From the NCBI GenBank assembly GCA_024641305.1, contig JAHEDI010000008.1, positions 63,950 through 103,177 on the forward strand: 39,228 nt of DNA, written 5' to 3'. The DNA is from a bacterium (GTDB taxonomy: Bacteria > Actinomycetota > Acidimicrobiia > Spongiisociales > JAENVV01). Under the pieces are notes generated by a model. That model ran no database searches and was not told where the DNA came from. It worked only from the letters and a program-made list of their open reading frames with translations. The position numbers and the translations under genes are program-made. Positions 1 to 8,163 of this stretch are shown piece by piece (position 1 is the stretch's first letter; each line of letters opens with the position of its first letter).

Positions 1-453
1 GCTTCGCTCAGCAGACCAGGCTTTGGCGGCTCGAACGCGCGTCTACGTTGCACCCTCACGATCTCCCGACTCGGGCGTAGTACCGACAGCAGCACGGCGG
101 GTCTGACACCATCTCGGCGATCGATCGTGGCAGTCCTCGACCGACACGGACCAATGACGATGGACTCACTCGGCGAACTGGAAGGGCATCTCTTGTCTGG
201 CAGGCCTTCCGAAACGCTCAAACCGAACACGTCTTCGCATCACCCAAAGCCGTCGACCGGATCCGACTCCGACAGACGGCCTAACCGGCCACCACCCCAC
301 ACAGAACTACAAGAGACCGGGTCCAACGCTGCGCAAAGCGCCATCATCGGGCGTCCAAACCGACATTGTCCCCGCCGGAGATGCCATTACACTCACAAGC
401 GACGCAGCCGACAACACCAAGCGGAGTTTCCAACCGCGTTTCCAACCGATCCC
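1..453. other. unassigned region before tRNA-Arg
   Basis: No gene can be supported here. Plus-strand frame 1 stays open from the first base to 498, but its product is Pro/Arg/Ser-rich, resembles no family I know and runs through the tRNA, so it is probably chance openness of GC-rich DNA. Plus-strand frame 2 is open from base 2 to a TGA at 104-106 and could be the last 34 codons of a gene that starts outside the window, but I do not recognise the peptide. I see no clear promoter or terminator hairpin. Confidence 0.4.
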
Positions 454-526
<73 letters not shown>

Positions 527-673
527 CTTTTTGGGCGTACCCAAGAGTGCACTGCCTCGTCCAAAGCCAACGGCGATCGATTCTTCACGGCTTGGTTGAC
601 AGGCGAAATCTCGTGGGGTCGAGCTTATGGTTTTGTTGATACGATCTAGGTGGGAAATACGGAGGCACGGTTT

Positions 674-2059
674 GTGAAACAACTTGAACGACTGTCCTTT
701 CTTGACGCTTCCTTTCTGGCGCTCGAGTCGCCGGTTACCCACATGCACGTCGGATCAGTGGCAATCTTCGAGAGTTCCGGCGATGAGATGAGCATCAATC
801 GCTTTCGACAGTTCATCTCCTCGCGGCTCCATTTGGTCAACCGTTATCGCCAAAAGCTTGCGTGGATACCCCTCGAGAAGTATCCGGTGTGGATCGACGA
901 TGAGGATTTCAATCTCGACTTCCACATCCGTCACACGTCGCTGCCGGGTCCCGGAACCGAACAGCAGCTGAGGGACCTGGCCGGGAGACTCATGGCCCAA
1001 CCACTCGACCGGACCAAACCGCTCTGGGAGTTCTGGTTGGTCGATGGACTCCCGGGGAATCGGTTTGCGCTTATCTCGAAGATTCACCATTCGATGATCG
1101 ATGGCATCTCCAGTGTCGATCTCATGGCCGTCATGTACGGATTCGGGCCTGAATCAGACCCCGGACAGCCTGAGCCATGGCAGCCTGCCCCAACTCCGAC
1201 CGGAGCCGAATTGGCCGCAGGCGACCTTGGCCGCCGGCTCCGCACCACACTGGACCGGGTTCGGACCCGCCCGGAACGCACCGAAGAGACGGTTGCCAAC
1301 CTGGTGCACAAAGCCTCAGCAGTCGGAGCATCCCTCACATCGGGCTGGTTGCGCAAAGGCGAACCCACCCCGCTAAACCAACCGATCGGACCCAATCGCC
1401 GATTCAGTTGGACCACCATGGCACTCGACGATGTCAAAGCCGTCAAAAACAACCTGGGCGGGTCGCTCAACGACGTGGTCCTTACAACCGTCGCCGGGGC
1501 GGTGCGTAGCTTCCTCCAGGACCATCGCGATACCGACGTAAGCGACATGGAGTACCGAATCATGGCGCCGGTGTCGGTCCGCCCTACCAACCAGCGAGGC
1601 AACCTCGGCAACCAGGTCGCCATGTGGCTGGTTGACCTGCCCATTTCGGACCCCGACCCACGAAGCCGGTACCAAAAGGTGGCCGCCGCCACCCAGAAAC
1701 TCAAATCAACCGATCAGGCGTTGGGCGCGTCGACGATCGTCCAGATGTCTTCTGGGACGCCAGGCACTCTTCTGTCGCTCGGCGCTCGTCTCGCTGCCGG
1801 TCGTCGACCATTCGCGGCCACGGTCACCAATGTTCCGGGCCCGCAGTTTCCCGTATTCATGCTCGATGCCCAGCTCGTTCACCAGTACCCGCTCGTCCCC
1901 CTGTGGCAGAACCAGGCCTACGGCCTGGCGCTCTTCTCCTATAACGGTGAACTCACCTGGGGTGTCAACGGTGAGTGGGACCTGCTTCCCGACATCGAGG
2001 AGTTCGTCGGTTGTATCGAGAACGCATTCGATGACCTAAGTGCCCTCGGGTCCACCTAG
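674..2059 (+). CDS. WS/DGAT family O-acyltransferase (wax ester synthase/diacylglycerol acyltransferase)
   Basis: Predicted bifunctional acyl-CoA:alcohol/diacylglycerol acyltransferase that makes triacylglycerol or wax esters at the inner membrane/lipid droplet surface. The N-terminal half carries the family HHxxxDG active site as HHSMIDG (about residues 138-144), preceded by a PLWEFWLVDG segment; the C-terminal half has the LNDVVL motif and the NVPGP segment typical of the DUF1298 half. Length, 461 aa, is normal for the family. I chose GTG at 674 because GGAGG (661-665) stands 8 nt upstream; an in-frame GTG at 650 would add 8 residues but lacks such a site. A perfect TTGACA (596-601) and a TACGAT (640-645) lie upstream, but their spacing is too long to pair them. 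The last 24 bases overlap the convergent gene on the other strand. Confidence 0.93.
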   Translation: MKQLERLSFLDASFLALESPVTHMHVGSVAIFESSGDEMSINRFRQFISSRLHLVNRYRQKLAWIPLEKYPVWIDDEDFNLDFHIRHTSLPGPGTEQQLRDLAGRLMAQPLDRTKPLWEFWLVDGLPGNRFALISKIHHSMIDGISSVDLMAVMYGFGPESDPGQPEPWQPAPTPTGAELAAGDLGRRLRTTLDRVRTRPERTEETVANLVHKASAVGASLTSGWLRKGEPTPLNQPIGPNRRFSWTTMALDDVKAVKNNLGGSLNDVVLTTVAGAVRSFLQDHRDTDVSDMEYRIMAPVSVRPTNQRGNLGNQVAMWLVDLPISDPDPRSRYQKVAAATQKLKSTDQALGASTIVQMSSGTPGTLLSLGARLAAGRRPFAATVTNVPGPQFPVFMLDAQLVHQYPLVPLWQNQAYGLALFSYNGELTWGVNGEWDLLPDIEEFVGCIENAFDDLSALGST

Positions 2060-2452
2060 GTCCCGCAGCGCTCTTGCTTTGGTCACACCCCACACCAGGT
2101 GGGCAGACCACACGTCCTCGTTTATGTCACGCGATGACGCTGGAGCAAGATCAAAACGATCTCCAGGTAGTGCCCGGACCGCCATGGGGTCGCGGACTGG
2201 TTCTGGAGCGCCCCCATCGGCCAGTGCCTCCGTCGGAAAGGTCATGGCTGCCTGGAAGATCTCAAGCGGTCCACGCCGCTGCTGGTGGTACGGCGCCGAC
2301 AGTTCGGCCTCCAACTCAACCCGCAGCCACAACTCACCAGCCGATATGGCCCGAGAAAGATCTACCCCGTACATCCCGGTTTCTGCTGCAACGAACACCC
2401 CGTAGGCGGCAACCAGCTCGGTGGCAAGCGCTTGAGAGGCTTGGTCGATCAT
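2036..2452 (-). CDS. conserved hypothetical protein (138 aa)
   Basis: I cannot assign a function. The protein is acidic and soluble, with no signal peptide or membrane segment. The N-terminal half reads as amphipathic helices; the C-terminal half contains RGPLEIFQAAM, FPTEAL, ALPGDRFDLAPASS and AHLVWG segments that look like conserved motifs of a small actinobacterial family, though I cannot run a search. It begins inside the stop codon of the CvpA-CAP gene (ATGA overlap, 2449-2452), so the two are probably co-translated and may act together. Its 3' end overlaps the WS/DGAT gene on the opposite strand by 24 bp, leaving no room for a terminator. Confidence 0.75.
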   Translation of the reverse strand: MIDQASQALATELVAAYGVFVAAETGMYGVDLSRAISAGELWLRVELEAELSAPYHQQRRGPLEIFQAAMTFPTEALADGGAPEPVRDPMAVRALPGDRFDLAPASSRDINEDVWSAHLVWGVTKARALRDLGGPEGT

Positions 2453-3417
2453 CCGCTGAACACTTGCACGACCATCAGGCCGGTTGGACCGTCAATGACC
2501 CCGATCCCAACCCGCCGGAACTGCGACCTGAGAATGTTGTCCCGGTGTGACGAGCTGTCCATAAGACCCTCATGGACCTGCACGGCATCGGCCGCCAGCG
2601 CCAGGTTCTCGCCAACGATTACATAGGAGATCCCTGCCGAAGACACACGATCACCGACGGTCCCGGTGATCGGCGATATGTGTGAAAAGTATCCCGTGAC
2701 ATACATATCCTCGGCATGGGCACGACCAACCGAGGCAAGCGCTTCGGACCACACCAGAGGAGCCAGACCGGCCTCGATACGCGCGCCGTTCAGGAGCTCA
2801 AATATGCGCTGCTCGGCCGCATCATCGACCGACAAATCTTCGACAGGGACCGGGTCGAGCGGTATCGATTCGCCTTCTTTGAGGATGACCCGTTGATCTC
2901 CAAACAAGTCCTCCAGTGCGATGACCTGGGAGAAGAGCCGATCCCCAGCCACCGTGCGGACAACCCTCTGGGTCATCCCTTCGGGATTGGTAATGGCACC
3001 GACAATCACCGAGTCCGCAAAGGCGTCGTCGAACGTGCCCCGCAACGGCAGCACCGTGGTCAGCATGATGATCACGGTGGCGAGCAGCCATCCCCATGAG
3101 GTGGCGGCCAGGGCGCCGAAAACCCGGTTAGAAGTTTTGAACCCCGGCTGATAGGCAATCTTCCCGAGGTAGTGGGCCGCCACGGCCGCCAACGATCCCA
3201 CCAGAAGAAACAGGATGATTCCGGCGACATAGCGGGCAACCGTTGGCCCGGTCTGGGACATCGATTCGAGCACCTCGCCGAGGGAACTGCTGTACCGAAA
3301 TGCTACGAAAGCCCCGATCAGCAGGCCAATGAGATCCATGGCTTCCTTGACAAACCCACGCAACCAACCGCGCACGAAGAGACCAGTGAAGTAGACGCCC
3401 AGGGCGAAATCGACCAT
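2449..3417 (-). CDS. CvpA-family membrane protein fused to a CAP/SCP domain
   Basis: The 322-aa product has two parts. Residues 1-165 have the glycine-rich multi-helix pattern of CvpA (colicin V production) proteins, with hydrophobic segments near 3-18, 24-41, 61-83 and 101-124. Residues 204-322 form a CAP (cysteine-rich secretory/SCP-like) domain, with the expected motifs LLNGAR, GYFSH (His246), GEN (Glu270) and HEG...SSSHRDNIL (His291). The CAP domain is presumably displayed outside the cytoplasmic membrane, where CAP domains of bacteria are thought to act on or bind the envelope; its biochemical role is not established. The gene begins directly after the alaX stop codon and overlaps the next gene by 4 nt, giving a three-gene operon. 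Confidence 0.9.
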   Translation of the reverse strand: MVDFALGVYFTGLFVRGWLRGFVKEAMDLIGLLIGAFVAFRYSSSLGEVLESMSQTGPTVARYVAGIILFLLVGSLAAVAAHYLGKIAYQPGFKTSNRVFGALAATSWGWLLATVIIMLTTVLPLRGTFDDAFADSVIVGAITNPEGMTQRVVRTVAGDRLFSQVIALEDLFGDQRVILKEGESIPLDPVPVEDLSVDDAAEQRIFELLNGARIEAGLAPLVWSEALASVGRAHAEDMYVTGYFSHISPITGTVGDRVSSAGISYVIVGENLALAADAVQVHEGLMDSSSHRDNILRSQFRRVGIGVIDGPTGLMVVQVFSG

Positions 3418-4128
3418 CTAGATGATCTCGATCCGCATACGTTTGTTGGCCTTGCCTTTTGACTCGGTCTTGATCACCTGGATCGAGCCAACCTCCAACG
3501 TCGAACGCACATGCGTCCCCCCGTCGGCCTGCTTGTCCAAACCAACGATGTCGACCACGCGGATGGTCTTGAGGGATTCGGGGAGTAGGTTGACTTTGGT
3601 CCGAATCAGATCGGGATCGGCCAGGGCCACGTCTCGCTCAAGAAACCGGATTTCCGTGTCATAACCGCGCTGCAACTCTTCGTTGAGTTTGCGGGCGATG
3701 TCTTCGGCGAACTCGCGGGAAATCGAGGCCAACTCAAAGTCCATCCTGGCGGTGCCCGGCTTCATGTCACCGCCGGTGACTTTGGCACCAAAGTCCCGGT
3801 AGATGACAGCCGTGAGGGCGTGAAGTGCCGTGTGAGTCCGCATCAAGAGATACCGGCGATCCCAATCAATCGAGGCGGTAACCCGTTCACCCACCTTCGG
3901 CGGCTTTCCTTCGAACTGGTGGACGGGGTCGCCTTTCATCCGGATTGTGTCAGTGATGGCGAGTTCGCCGAAGTCGCCAGCGAATACCCCTGAATCACCT
4001 GGCTGGCCACCACCTCTTGCGTAGAAAACGGTCGAATCGAGCACGATGCCTTCGTCGAGCACTGCCACGATCGTGGCGTCGATCGAGGAAGCGTACGAGT
4101 CGGTCGCGGCAATTTCCTGGGTAGCCAT
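3418..4128 (-). CDS. alaX: AlaX-type alanyl-tRNA editing protein (threonyl/alanyl-tRNA synthetase SAD domain)
   Basis: Free-standing homologue of the AlaRS editing domain, expected to hydrolyse mischarged Ser- or Gly-tRNA(Ala) in the cytoplasm. The 236-aa protein has the N-terminal glycine-rich segment FYARGGGQPGDSG (about 35-47), the first zinc motif HTALH (His99, His103) and the C-terminal DGGTH motif (Asp202, His206). In canonical AlaX the second half is CGGTH; here Asp takes the place of the Cys ligand, so zinc coordination may differ. ATG at 4128 is preceded by a -10-like TACGCT only 7 nt upstream and no Shine-Dalgarno site, suggesting a leaderless mRNA. It is the first gene of the operon with the CvpA-CAP protein and divergent from azlC. 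Confidence 0.88.
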   Translation of the reverse strand: MATQEIAATDSYASSIDATIVAVLDEGIVLDSTVFYARGGGQPGDSGVFAGDFGELAITDTIRMKGDPVHQFEGKPPKVGERVTASIDWDRRYLLMRTHTALHALTAVIYRDFGAKVTGGDMKPGTARMDFELASISREFAEDIARKLNEELQRGYDTEIRFLERDVALADPDLIRTKVNLLPESLKTIRVVDIVGLDKQADGGTHVRSTLEVGSIQVIKTESKGKANKRMRIEII

Positions 4129-4135
4129 GGGCGCC

Positions 4136-4141
4136 AGCGTA
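4136..4141 (-). promoter_or_regulatory. putative -10 box for leaderless alaX transcript
   Basis: TACGCT on the minus strand matches TANNNT and ends 7 nt before the alaX ATG (4128), so transcription would start at or next to the start codon. No convincing -35 hexamer is visible at 16-19 nt upstream. This is one of several such arrangements in the window. Confidence 0.45.
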
Positions 4142-4212
4142 GTGGGCTAACCGAGCCAAACTGCTCATGACCGCCCGACAACTGCTGCCGGCCTAGGCCC
4201 CTGGGCTTGGCG

Positions 4213-4243
4213 TTGGCAGCCCCTGACGGACGTTCGGTACACT
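4213..4243 (+). promoter_or_regulatory. putative promoter of azlCD
   Basis: TTGGCA (4213-4218) is followed after 19 nt by TACACT (4238-4243). The proposed start ATG (4252) lies 8 nt beyond the -10 box with no ribosome binding site between them, suggesting a leaderless message. Confidence 0.45.
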
Positions 4244-4251
4244 CCAGCGTG

Positions 4252-4899
4252 ATGCCCGACACCTCATACCGTCGCGACGGTTTCGCATTGTCCGCCGCGG
4301 TCGGCGTGGTCGGAGTGACCTTCGGGGTGTTTGCCTCGACGAGCGGCTTGACCCTGCTGCAAGCCATGGCGCTGTCTGGCCTGACTTTCACGGGCGCATC
4401 GCAGTTCGCGTTCGTCACGGTGATTGCGGCTCACGGAACCGCCATTGCGGCCACGCTCGGCGCCCTGACTCTCGCCGTGCGCAACTCGCTCTACGGGCCG
4501 GCGCTCACGGACCACCTATCCGTGGGGGGTTGGCGGCGGTTGGCGACGGCGCAGTTCATCATCGACGAGACGACCGCCATGACGTTGGCTCATCCCGAAC
4601 ATCCAAGGCGCTCATTCTGGTGGACGGCCATATGGCTTTACAGCCTGTGGAATATCGGCACCTTGTTGGGCCACGTCGGAGCGTCACAACTCGGTGATCC
4701 GGCTGGCCTCGGCCTCGACGCGGCGTTTCCAGCCGCCTTTTTGGCAATGCTCATCCCGTTATTGCGTAGCCGACGCATCATCCTGGTGGCAGTGACCGCC
4801 GTGGTGGTCGCCGTTGCATCCGTACCCTTCGTTCCGGCGGGCATCCCGATTCTGTTGGCTTCCCTGGGGGTTTTGGCGGGCCGGGGAATGTCCAGATGA
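4252..4899 (+). CDS. azlC: AzlC family branched-chain amino-acid exporter, large subunit
   Basis: Integral membrane protein of the AzlC (LIV-E/YgaZ) family, the large subunit of a two-component branched-chain amino-acid efflux system. It is strongly hydrophobic, with about five to seven predicted membrane helices, and contains the family signature FTGASQFAFV and the segment LAVRNSLYGPAL, both typical of AzlC. I chose ATG 4252 (215 aa) over a start at 4207 because a TACACT -10 box lies 8 nt upstream and the 15 extra residues would be hydrophilic and lie within the promoter. It overlaps azlD by ATGA (4896-4899), the usual arrangement for this pair. Confidence 0.92.
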   Translation: MPDTSYRRDGFALSAAVGVVGVTFGVFASTSGLTLLQAMALSGLTFTGASQFAFVTVIAAHGTAIAATLGALTLAVRNSLYGPALTDHLSVGGWRRLATAQFIIDETTAMTLAHPEHPRRSFWWTAIWLYSLWNIGTLLGHVGASQLGDPAGLGLDAAFPAAFLAMLIPLLRSRRIILVAVTAVVVAVASVPFVPAGIPILLASLGVLAGRGMSR

Positions 4900-5204
4900 C
4901 TTCCATCTGGATCGGCATCGGGGTGCTGACCGTGGGCGCTTACCTACTCAAGCTCCTCGGTTTCACGGTCCTGGATCTTGCACGGCTGCCAGAGCCTCTA
5001 GCGGATCTCGCCCGGTTGCTCCCGATCGCCCTGTTTGCAGCACTGGTGGTCATCACCACCGTCACCGCCGGGCAACACATCACGATCGATGCTCGCCTGG
5101 CCGGGGTCACCGTCGCCGGAATTGCCGCCTGGCGCAAAGCTCCCTTCCTGATCGTGGTCCTGGCCGCCATGATCGTGACCGGAGCGATCAGGGCTCTGAC
5201 CTAG
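4896..5204 (+). CDS. azlD: AzlD family branched-chain amino-acid exporter, small subunit
   Basis: Small 102-aa membrane protein with three to four hydrophobic segments, matching the AzlD/YgaH subunit that pairs with AzlC. It starts inside the azlC stop codon, so the two subunits are probably made in a fixed ratio. Its TAG stop (5202-5204) abuts the stop codon of the convergent AI-2E gene (5205-5207) with no base between, so any transcription terminator must lie within one of the coding regions. Confidence 0.9.
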   Translation: MTSIWIGIGVLTVGAYLLKLLGFTVLDLARLPEPLADLARLLPIALFAALVVITTVTAGQHITIDARLAGVTVAGIAAWRKAPFLIVVLAAMIVTGAIRALT

Positions 5205-6413
5205 CTACTCATCGCTGTCGGTGTGATGCATTGCCGGGCGGGTCAGTTCCATGCGGCCGATCCGCCGTAGGCGGCCCGCCAGGCTTTCAGGGCTGGGTGG
5301 TTCGTATTCAACAGTGAAGGCTTCCGATGCCTGCTCCCAGGATTCACCCAGGATGCGCGTCCGCCAATAGTGCGAGACGATGACTCTGAGGAATGCGGTA
5401 ATCGGCACGGCAAGAATCAATCCCAGAATTCCACCCAACGAACTGCCAAGCAACAGAGCGAGGATGATCAGCGATGGATGCAGCTTGACGGTGGCTCGTA
5501 GCACCAGGGGAGAAATCACATGGTTGTCGAGTTGTTGCACGCCCAGGAATAGCAGGGCAACAAAGATCGCCAGCCGGAAATCCTCCAGGACGAGGGCAAC
5601 CACGACGGCCAGTGTCCCCGAGAACCAGGGCCCGATAAACGGAATGAGATTGAAGAGGCCTGCCACGATGCCCAAAATCAACCAGAGGTTCATACCGAGC
5701 GCCCACAGTCCGAACGAACTGATGGTGGCGACCAACAGCGCCACCATCATTTGGCCCCGGACAAACCCGCCCAACGCCGTACCCAGACTCGTTCCGAGCG
5801 CTTCTGCCTCGTCGCGCATACCCTCGGGAATCAGCTCCCGGGTGTGTTCCAGGACTCTCGGAAGATCAACGAGCATATAGAAGGCAATGACCGGAGTCAG
5901 GAATACCAACGCCACCACTTCCACGACACTTAACGCCAGCGTGAACGCCTGCCCCAGGAAGACCTGCAACCCTGCCTGGAATGCTGCGTCGGGGGTCGCC
6001 ATCTGGGCGACGAGTTCGTCGTAACTCATTAGGGAAAGATCAGGAATCCCAATTCGGGCAGCGGTGTCGGCGATCCGCGCTATCGAGTCGTCATAGATGA
6101 TCGGAAGTTCAGAACCGAGCGCATTCGCCTGTTCGGCGACGAGCGGGACGACTACCGCGAAGACGAGCATGACCACCGTCACGCCGAGCAGATACGCAAC
6201 GATCGTTCCAAAGACCCGATGAACTCCGCGATTCCGAAGGCCGGTAACCAACGGGTTCAAGATGTAGATAATGGCGGTTGCCGCCAGAACCGGTCCCCAC
6301 AAAATCCGAACTTGGGCTAGAAGCCAACCGAGAATGCCAATGACAAGGAATCCGCCGACGAGCGCCCAGGCACTTATGCCAAACCTCCGCAACCGCTCAT
6401 GTGGATCGATCAT
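5205..6413 (-). CDS. AI-2E/PerM family transporter
   Basis: 402-aa polytopic membrane protein of the AI-2E transporter family (YdiK/PerM/TqsA-like). It has two N-terminal helices, a soluble loop (about residues 95-150), then a set of C-terminal helices with the family segments FLTPVIAFYML, FNLIPFIGPW and LGVQQLDNHVISPLV, followed by a hydrophilic C-tail. Members export autoinducer-2 or act as Na+/H+ antiporters; the substrate cannot be told from sequence. It lies 14 nt after the upstream membrane-protein gene. A TAGACT 7 nt before the ATG suggests it may also have its own leaderless promoter. Confidence 0.9.
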   Translation of the reverse strand: MIDPHERLRRFGISAWALVGGFLVIGILGWLLAQVRILWGPVLAATAIIYILNPLVTGLRNRGVHRVFGTIVAYLLGVTVVMLVFAVVVPLVAEQANALGSELPIIYDDSIARIADTAARIGIPDLSLMSYDELVAQMATPDAAFQAGLQVFLGQAFTLALSVVEVVALVFLTPVIAFYMLVDLPRVLEHTRELIPEGMRDEAEALGTSLGTALGGFVRGQMMVALLVATISSFGLWALGMNLWLILGIVAGLFNLIPFIGPWFSGTLAVVVALVLEDFRLAIFVALLFLGVQQLDNHVISPLVLRATVKLHPSLIILALLLGSSLGGILGLILAVPITAFLRVIVSHYWRTRILGESWEQASEAFTVEYEPPSPESLAGRLRRIGRMELTRPAMHHTDSDE

Positions 6414-6420
6414 CGGTGCA

Positions 6421-6426
6421 AGTCTA
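6421..6426 (-). promoter_or_regulatory. putative -10 box before AI-2E transporter gene
   Basis: TAGACT on the minus strand ends 7 nt upstream of the ATG at 6413, with no Shine-Dalgarno sequence between. The box overlaps the end of the intergenic gap to the upstream gene, so it would be an internal operon promoter. I see no clear -35. Confidence 0.35.
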
Positions 6427-6427
6427 T

Positions 6428-7537
6428 CTAGCGCTCTGTGATCGTGACTATCGCGCCTTCTTTGACGATGATGGTGAACGAGTCTGAGGGACCTGGCGTG
6501 GACCGCCCGAGCCCCGTCGTCGACCAGTCGTCGGGAACCTCAGCCTTCCCAACCAGGTCGATGTGATCACCGCCACGCACGACGAGATCGATCGTGCCAT
6601 CCAATTCTATGACCGAGCCAGGGCGCACAAATCCGACCACAACGTCGCCATCACCCTTGACGGTTAACCCACCAGAACTCACGGCAGCCAGATTGATATC
6701 CACCTGATCTGCCCGGGCTTCCACTTCCCAGGTGACGGCCAATGAGAGCTTGACATCCCACCCGGCGCTCTGGAACCAGCCGGAATTTTCCCGCTGCCCA
6801 ACGCTGATCGATGCATCCGGTTCGGTGATGATTTCGAGCGCACTCGGTGCTCCGGTGTCGCCACCCCGGTTAAGCATGAGGATTCGGTACAGCTCTGGCT
6901 GGTCAGCAGGCCGGACGACCAACTGGCCTACGAGGTCCAACTCGATACGACCGTCCGTGACGCCGGCGACCTCCGGGCCCGGTACATCGGCAGATGTGGA
7001 CGGAAGTTCGTCCCACCGGGCCACATGCAGCGCCACCGTGACTCCGAGGTAGGTCAACAACAGAAGAGGCAACACAGCAGACAGGCGGGGGGCACCTTTT
7101 CTGAGCCTGGGAATGAGTGCAGCAAAGATCAAAGCGATGACCACGAACGCCGGCCAAAAGGAGACGACGTCAAGGAGGAGCGTCTTCGATAGTACGCCCG
7201 CACCGACCCCCAGGGCGACGACGACCGTGACGACCGCCACCATGGTCCACGCCCAGATCGGCCAGATGGAGATGACCTTTAGTTGTGCGGTTTCGGCTGC
7301 GGCCGCCGGATCGGTGGCCGCGACCGACTCTGTACCGTCCTCGCTCAAATCACCAGGTGACAGCTGCTGACCCTCACCAGGGGGACCGGCGTCCTCAGTC
7401 ACGTCACCGGCGCCTGGGTCGGCGCCATCGCCCACCATCTCATCGATAACCGGCAACTCCGCTTGGGCGTGAAGAGCTTCTTCTGGGTCTCCACCCTGCC
7501 CGCTTCCCGGATCGGCGGAATCGGGCGAATCGCTCAC
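6428..7537 (-). CDS. membrane protein with LiaF-like helices and C-terminal toast-rack-like beta domain
   Basis: 369-aa protein of unknown function. Residues 1-90 are acidic and rich in Asp, Glu, Gly and Pro, likely disordered and cytoplasmic. Three hydrophobic segments follow (near 93-117, 125-143 and 152-171). The C-terminal 190 residues alternate short polar and hydrophobic beta stretches with a regular Gly/Asp pattern (GLTVKGDGDVVVG, GTIDLVVRGGDHIDL) that recalls LiaF/DUF4097-type toast-rack domains in envelope-stress proteins; this is fold-level inference. The GTG start overlaps the stop of the LytR_C gene (GTGA at 7534-7537), so the two are coupled. Confidence 0.8.
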   Translation of the reverse strand: MSDSPDSADPGSGQGGDPEEALHAQAELPVIDEMVGDGADPGAGDVTEDAGPPGEGQQLSPGDLSEDGTESVAATDPAAAAETAQLKVISIWPIWAWTMVAVVTVVVALGVGAGVLSKTLLLDVVSFWPAFVVIALIFAALIPRLRKGAPRLSAVLPLLLLTYLGVTVALHVARWDELPSTSADVPGPEVAGVTDGRIELDLVGQLVVRPADQPELYRILMLNRGGDTGAPSALEIITEPDASISVGQRENSGWFQSAGWDVKLSLAVTWEVEARADQVDINLAAVSSGGLTVKGDGDVVVGFVRPGSVIELDGTIDLVVRGGDHIDLVGKAEVPDDWSTTGLGRSTPGPSDSFTIIVKEGAIVTITER

Positions 7538-8163
7538 CCCGAGTAACTCGTACCGAGAATCACCAGCAGATCAGCTGAAGCGGAAGCGGCCGGATTCGCC
7601 CCTACTGTGGCCCCGGGCACCTGTTTGGCGAGTGTGAACGCCTCGGCCTGAAAACCGGGGGCGTAGTAGATAAAGCTCTCCTCCAGCGTCGGCCGGTAAT
7701 TGTCTTGCTCTTCCATCTGGTACCCGAGCGCTGCAAGATCAGCAGTGATTCCGGCCGCCAGGCCTTTGATGGTTGTGGAGTTCAACACTTTGACCGTTAT
7801 CTCACTAGGGCTCCGCTCAACCGGGCCAGCGGTGGTCGTCGTCGTGGCAACCGTGCTAGTCGTCGTGGGCGTAGCGGTCGCCACCGTCGTAGTCGACGCC
7901 AGCGGGCCACCAGCCTGAGTCGAGGTAGTTCGCACGGGTTGCACGCCGGATTCTGTGGTGGTCGAGGTCGTGTCGTTCGCAATTGGAATCCCGGCCGTGG
8001 TGGATAAGCCGGCGTCATCGCCCGGGAACCATTCTGGGAGGAGTTTGACGACGGCAAATACCAGCGCCAGGACGATGGCGATGCCGAGAACCCACATGAT
8101 GACATGGCGGATGAGTCCAGCCCAAAATTCGCCCGTCCCCGGGGCTTCATGTTTCCCGGACAT
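7534..8163 (-). CDS. single-pass membrane protein with LytR_C domain
   Basis: 209-aa envelope protein. One transmembrane helix (about 18-38) anchors it. A long Thr/Ala-rich linker (about 55-112), of the kind often found crossing peptidoglycan, leads to a C-terminal LytR_C domain beginning at ITVKVLNSTTIKGLA and ending near the C-terminus with LLVILG. LytR_C occurs at the C-terminus of LytR-CpsA-Psr proteins and as a stand-alone domain in actinobacteria; its function is unclear, probably cell-wall binding. It begins immediately after the DUF3263 stop codon, a pairing I recall from mycobacteria (Rv0430/Rv0431), and overlaps the following gene. Confidence 0.88.
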   Translation of the reverse strand: MSGKHEAPGTGEFWAGLIRHVIMWVLGIAIVLALVFAVVKLLPEWFPGDDAGLSTTAGIPIANDTTSTTTESGVQPVRTTSTQAGGPLASTTTVATATPTTTSTVATTTTTAGPVERSPSEITVKVLNSTTIKGLAAGITADLAALGYQMEEQDNYRPTLEESFIYYAPGFQAEAFTLAKQVPGATVGANPAASASADLLVILGTSYSG

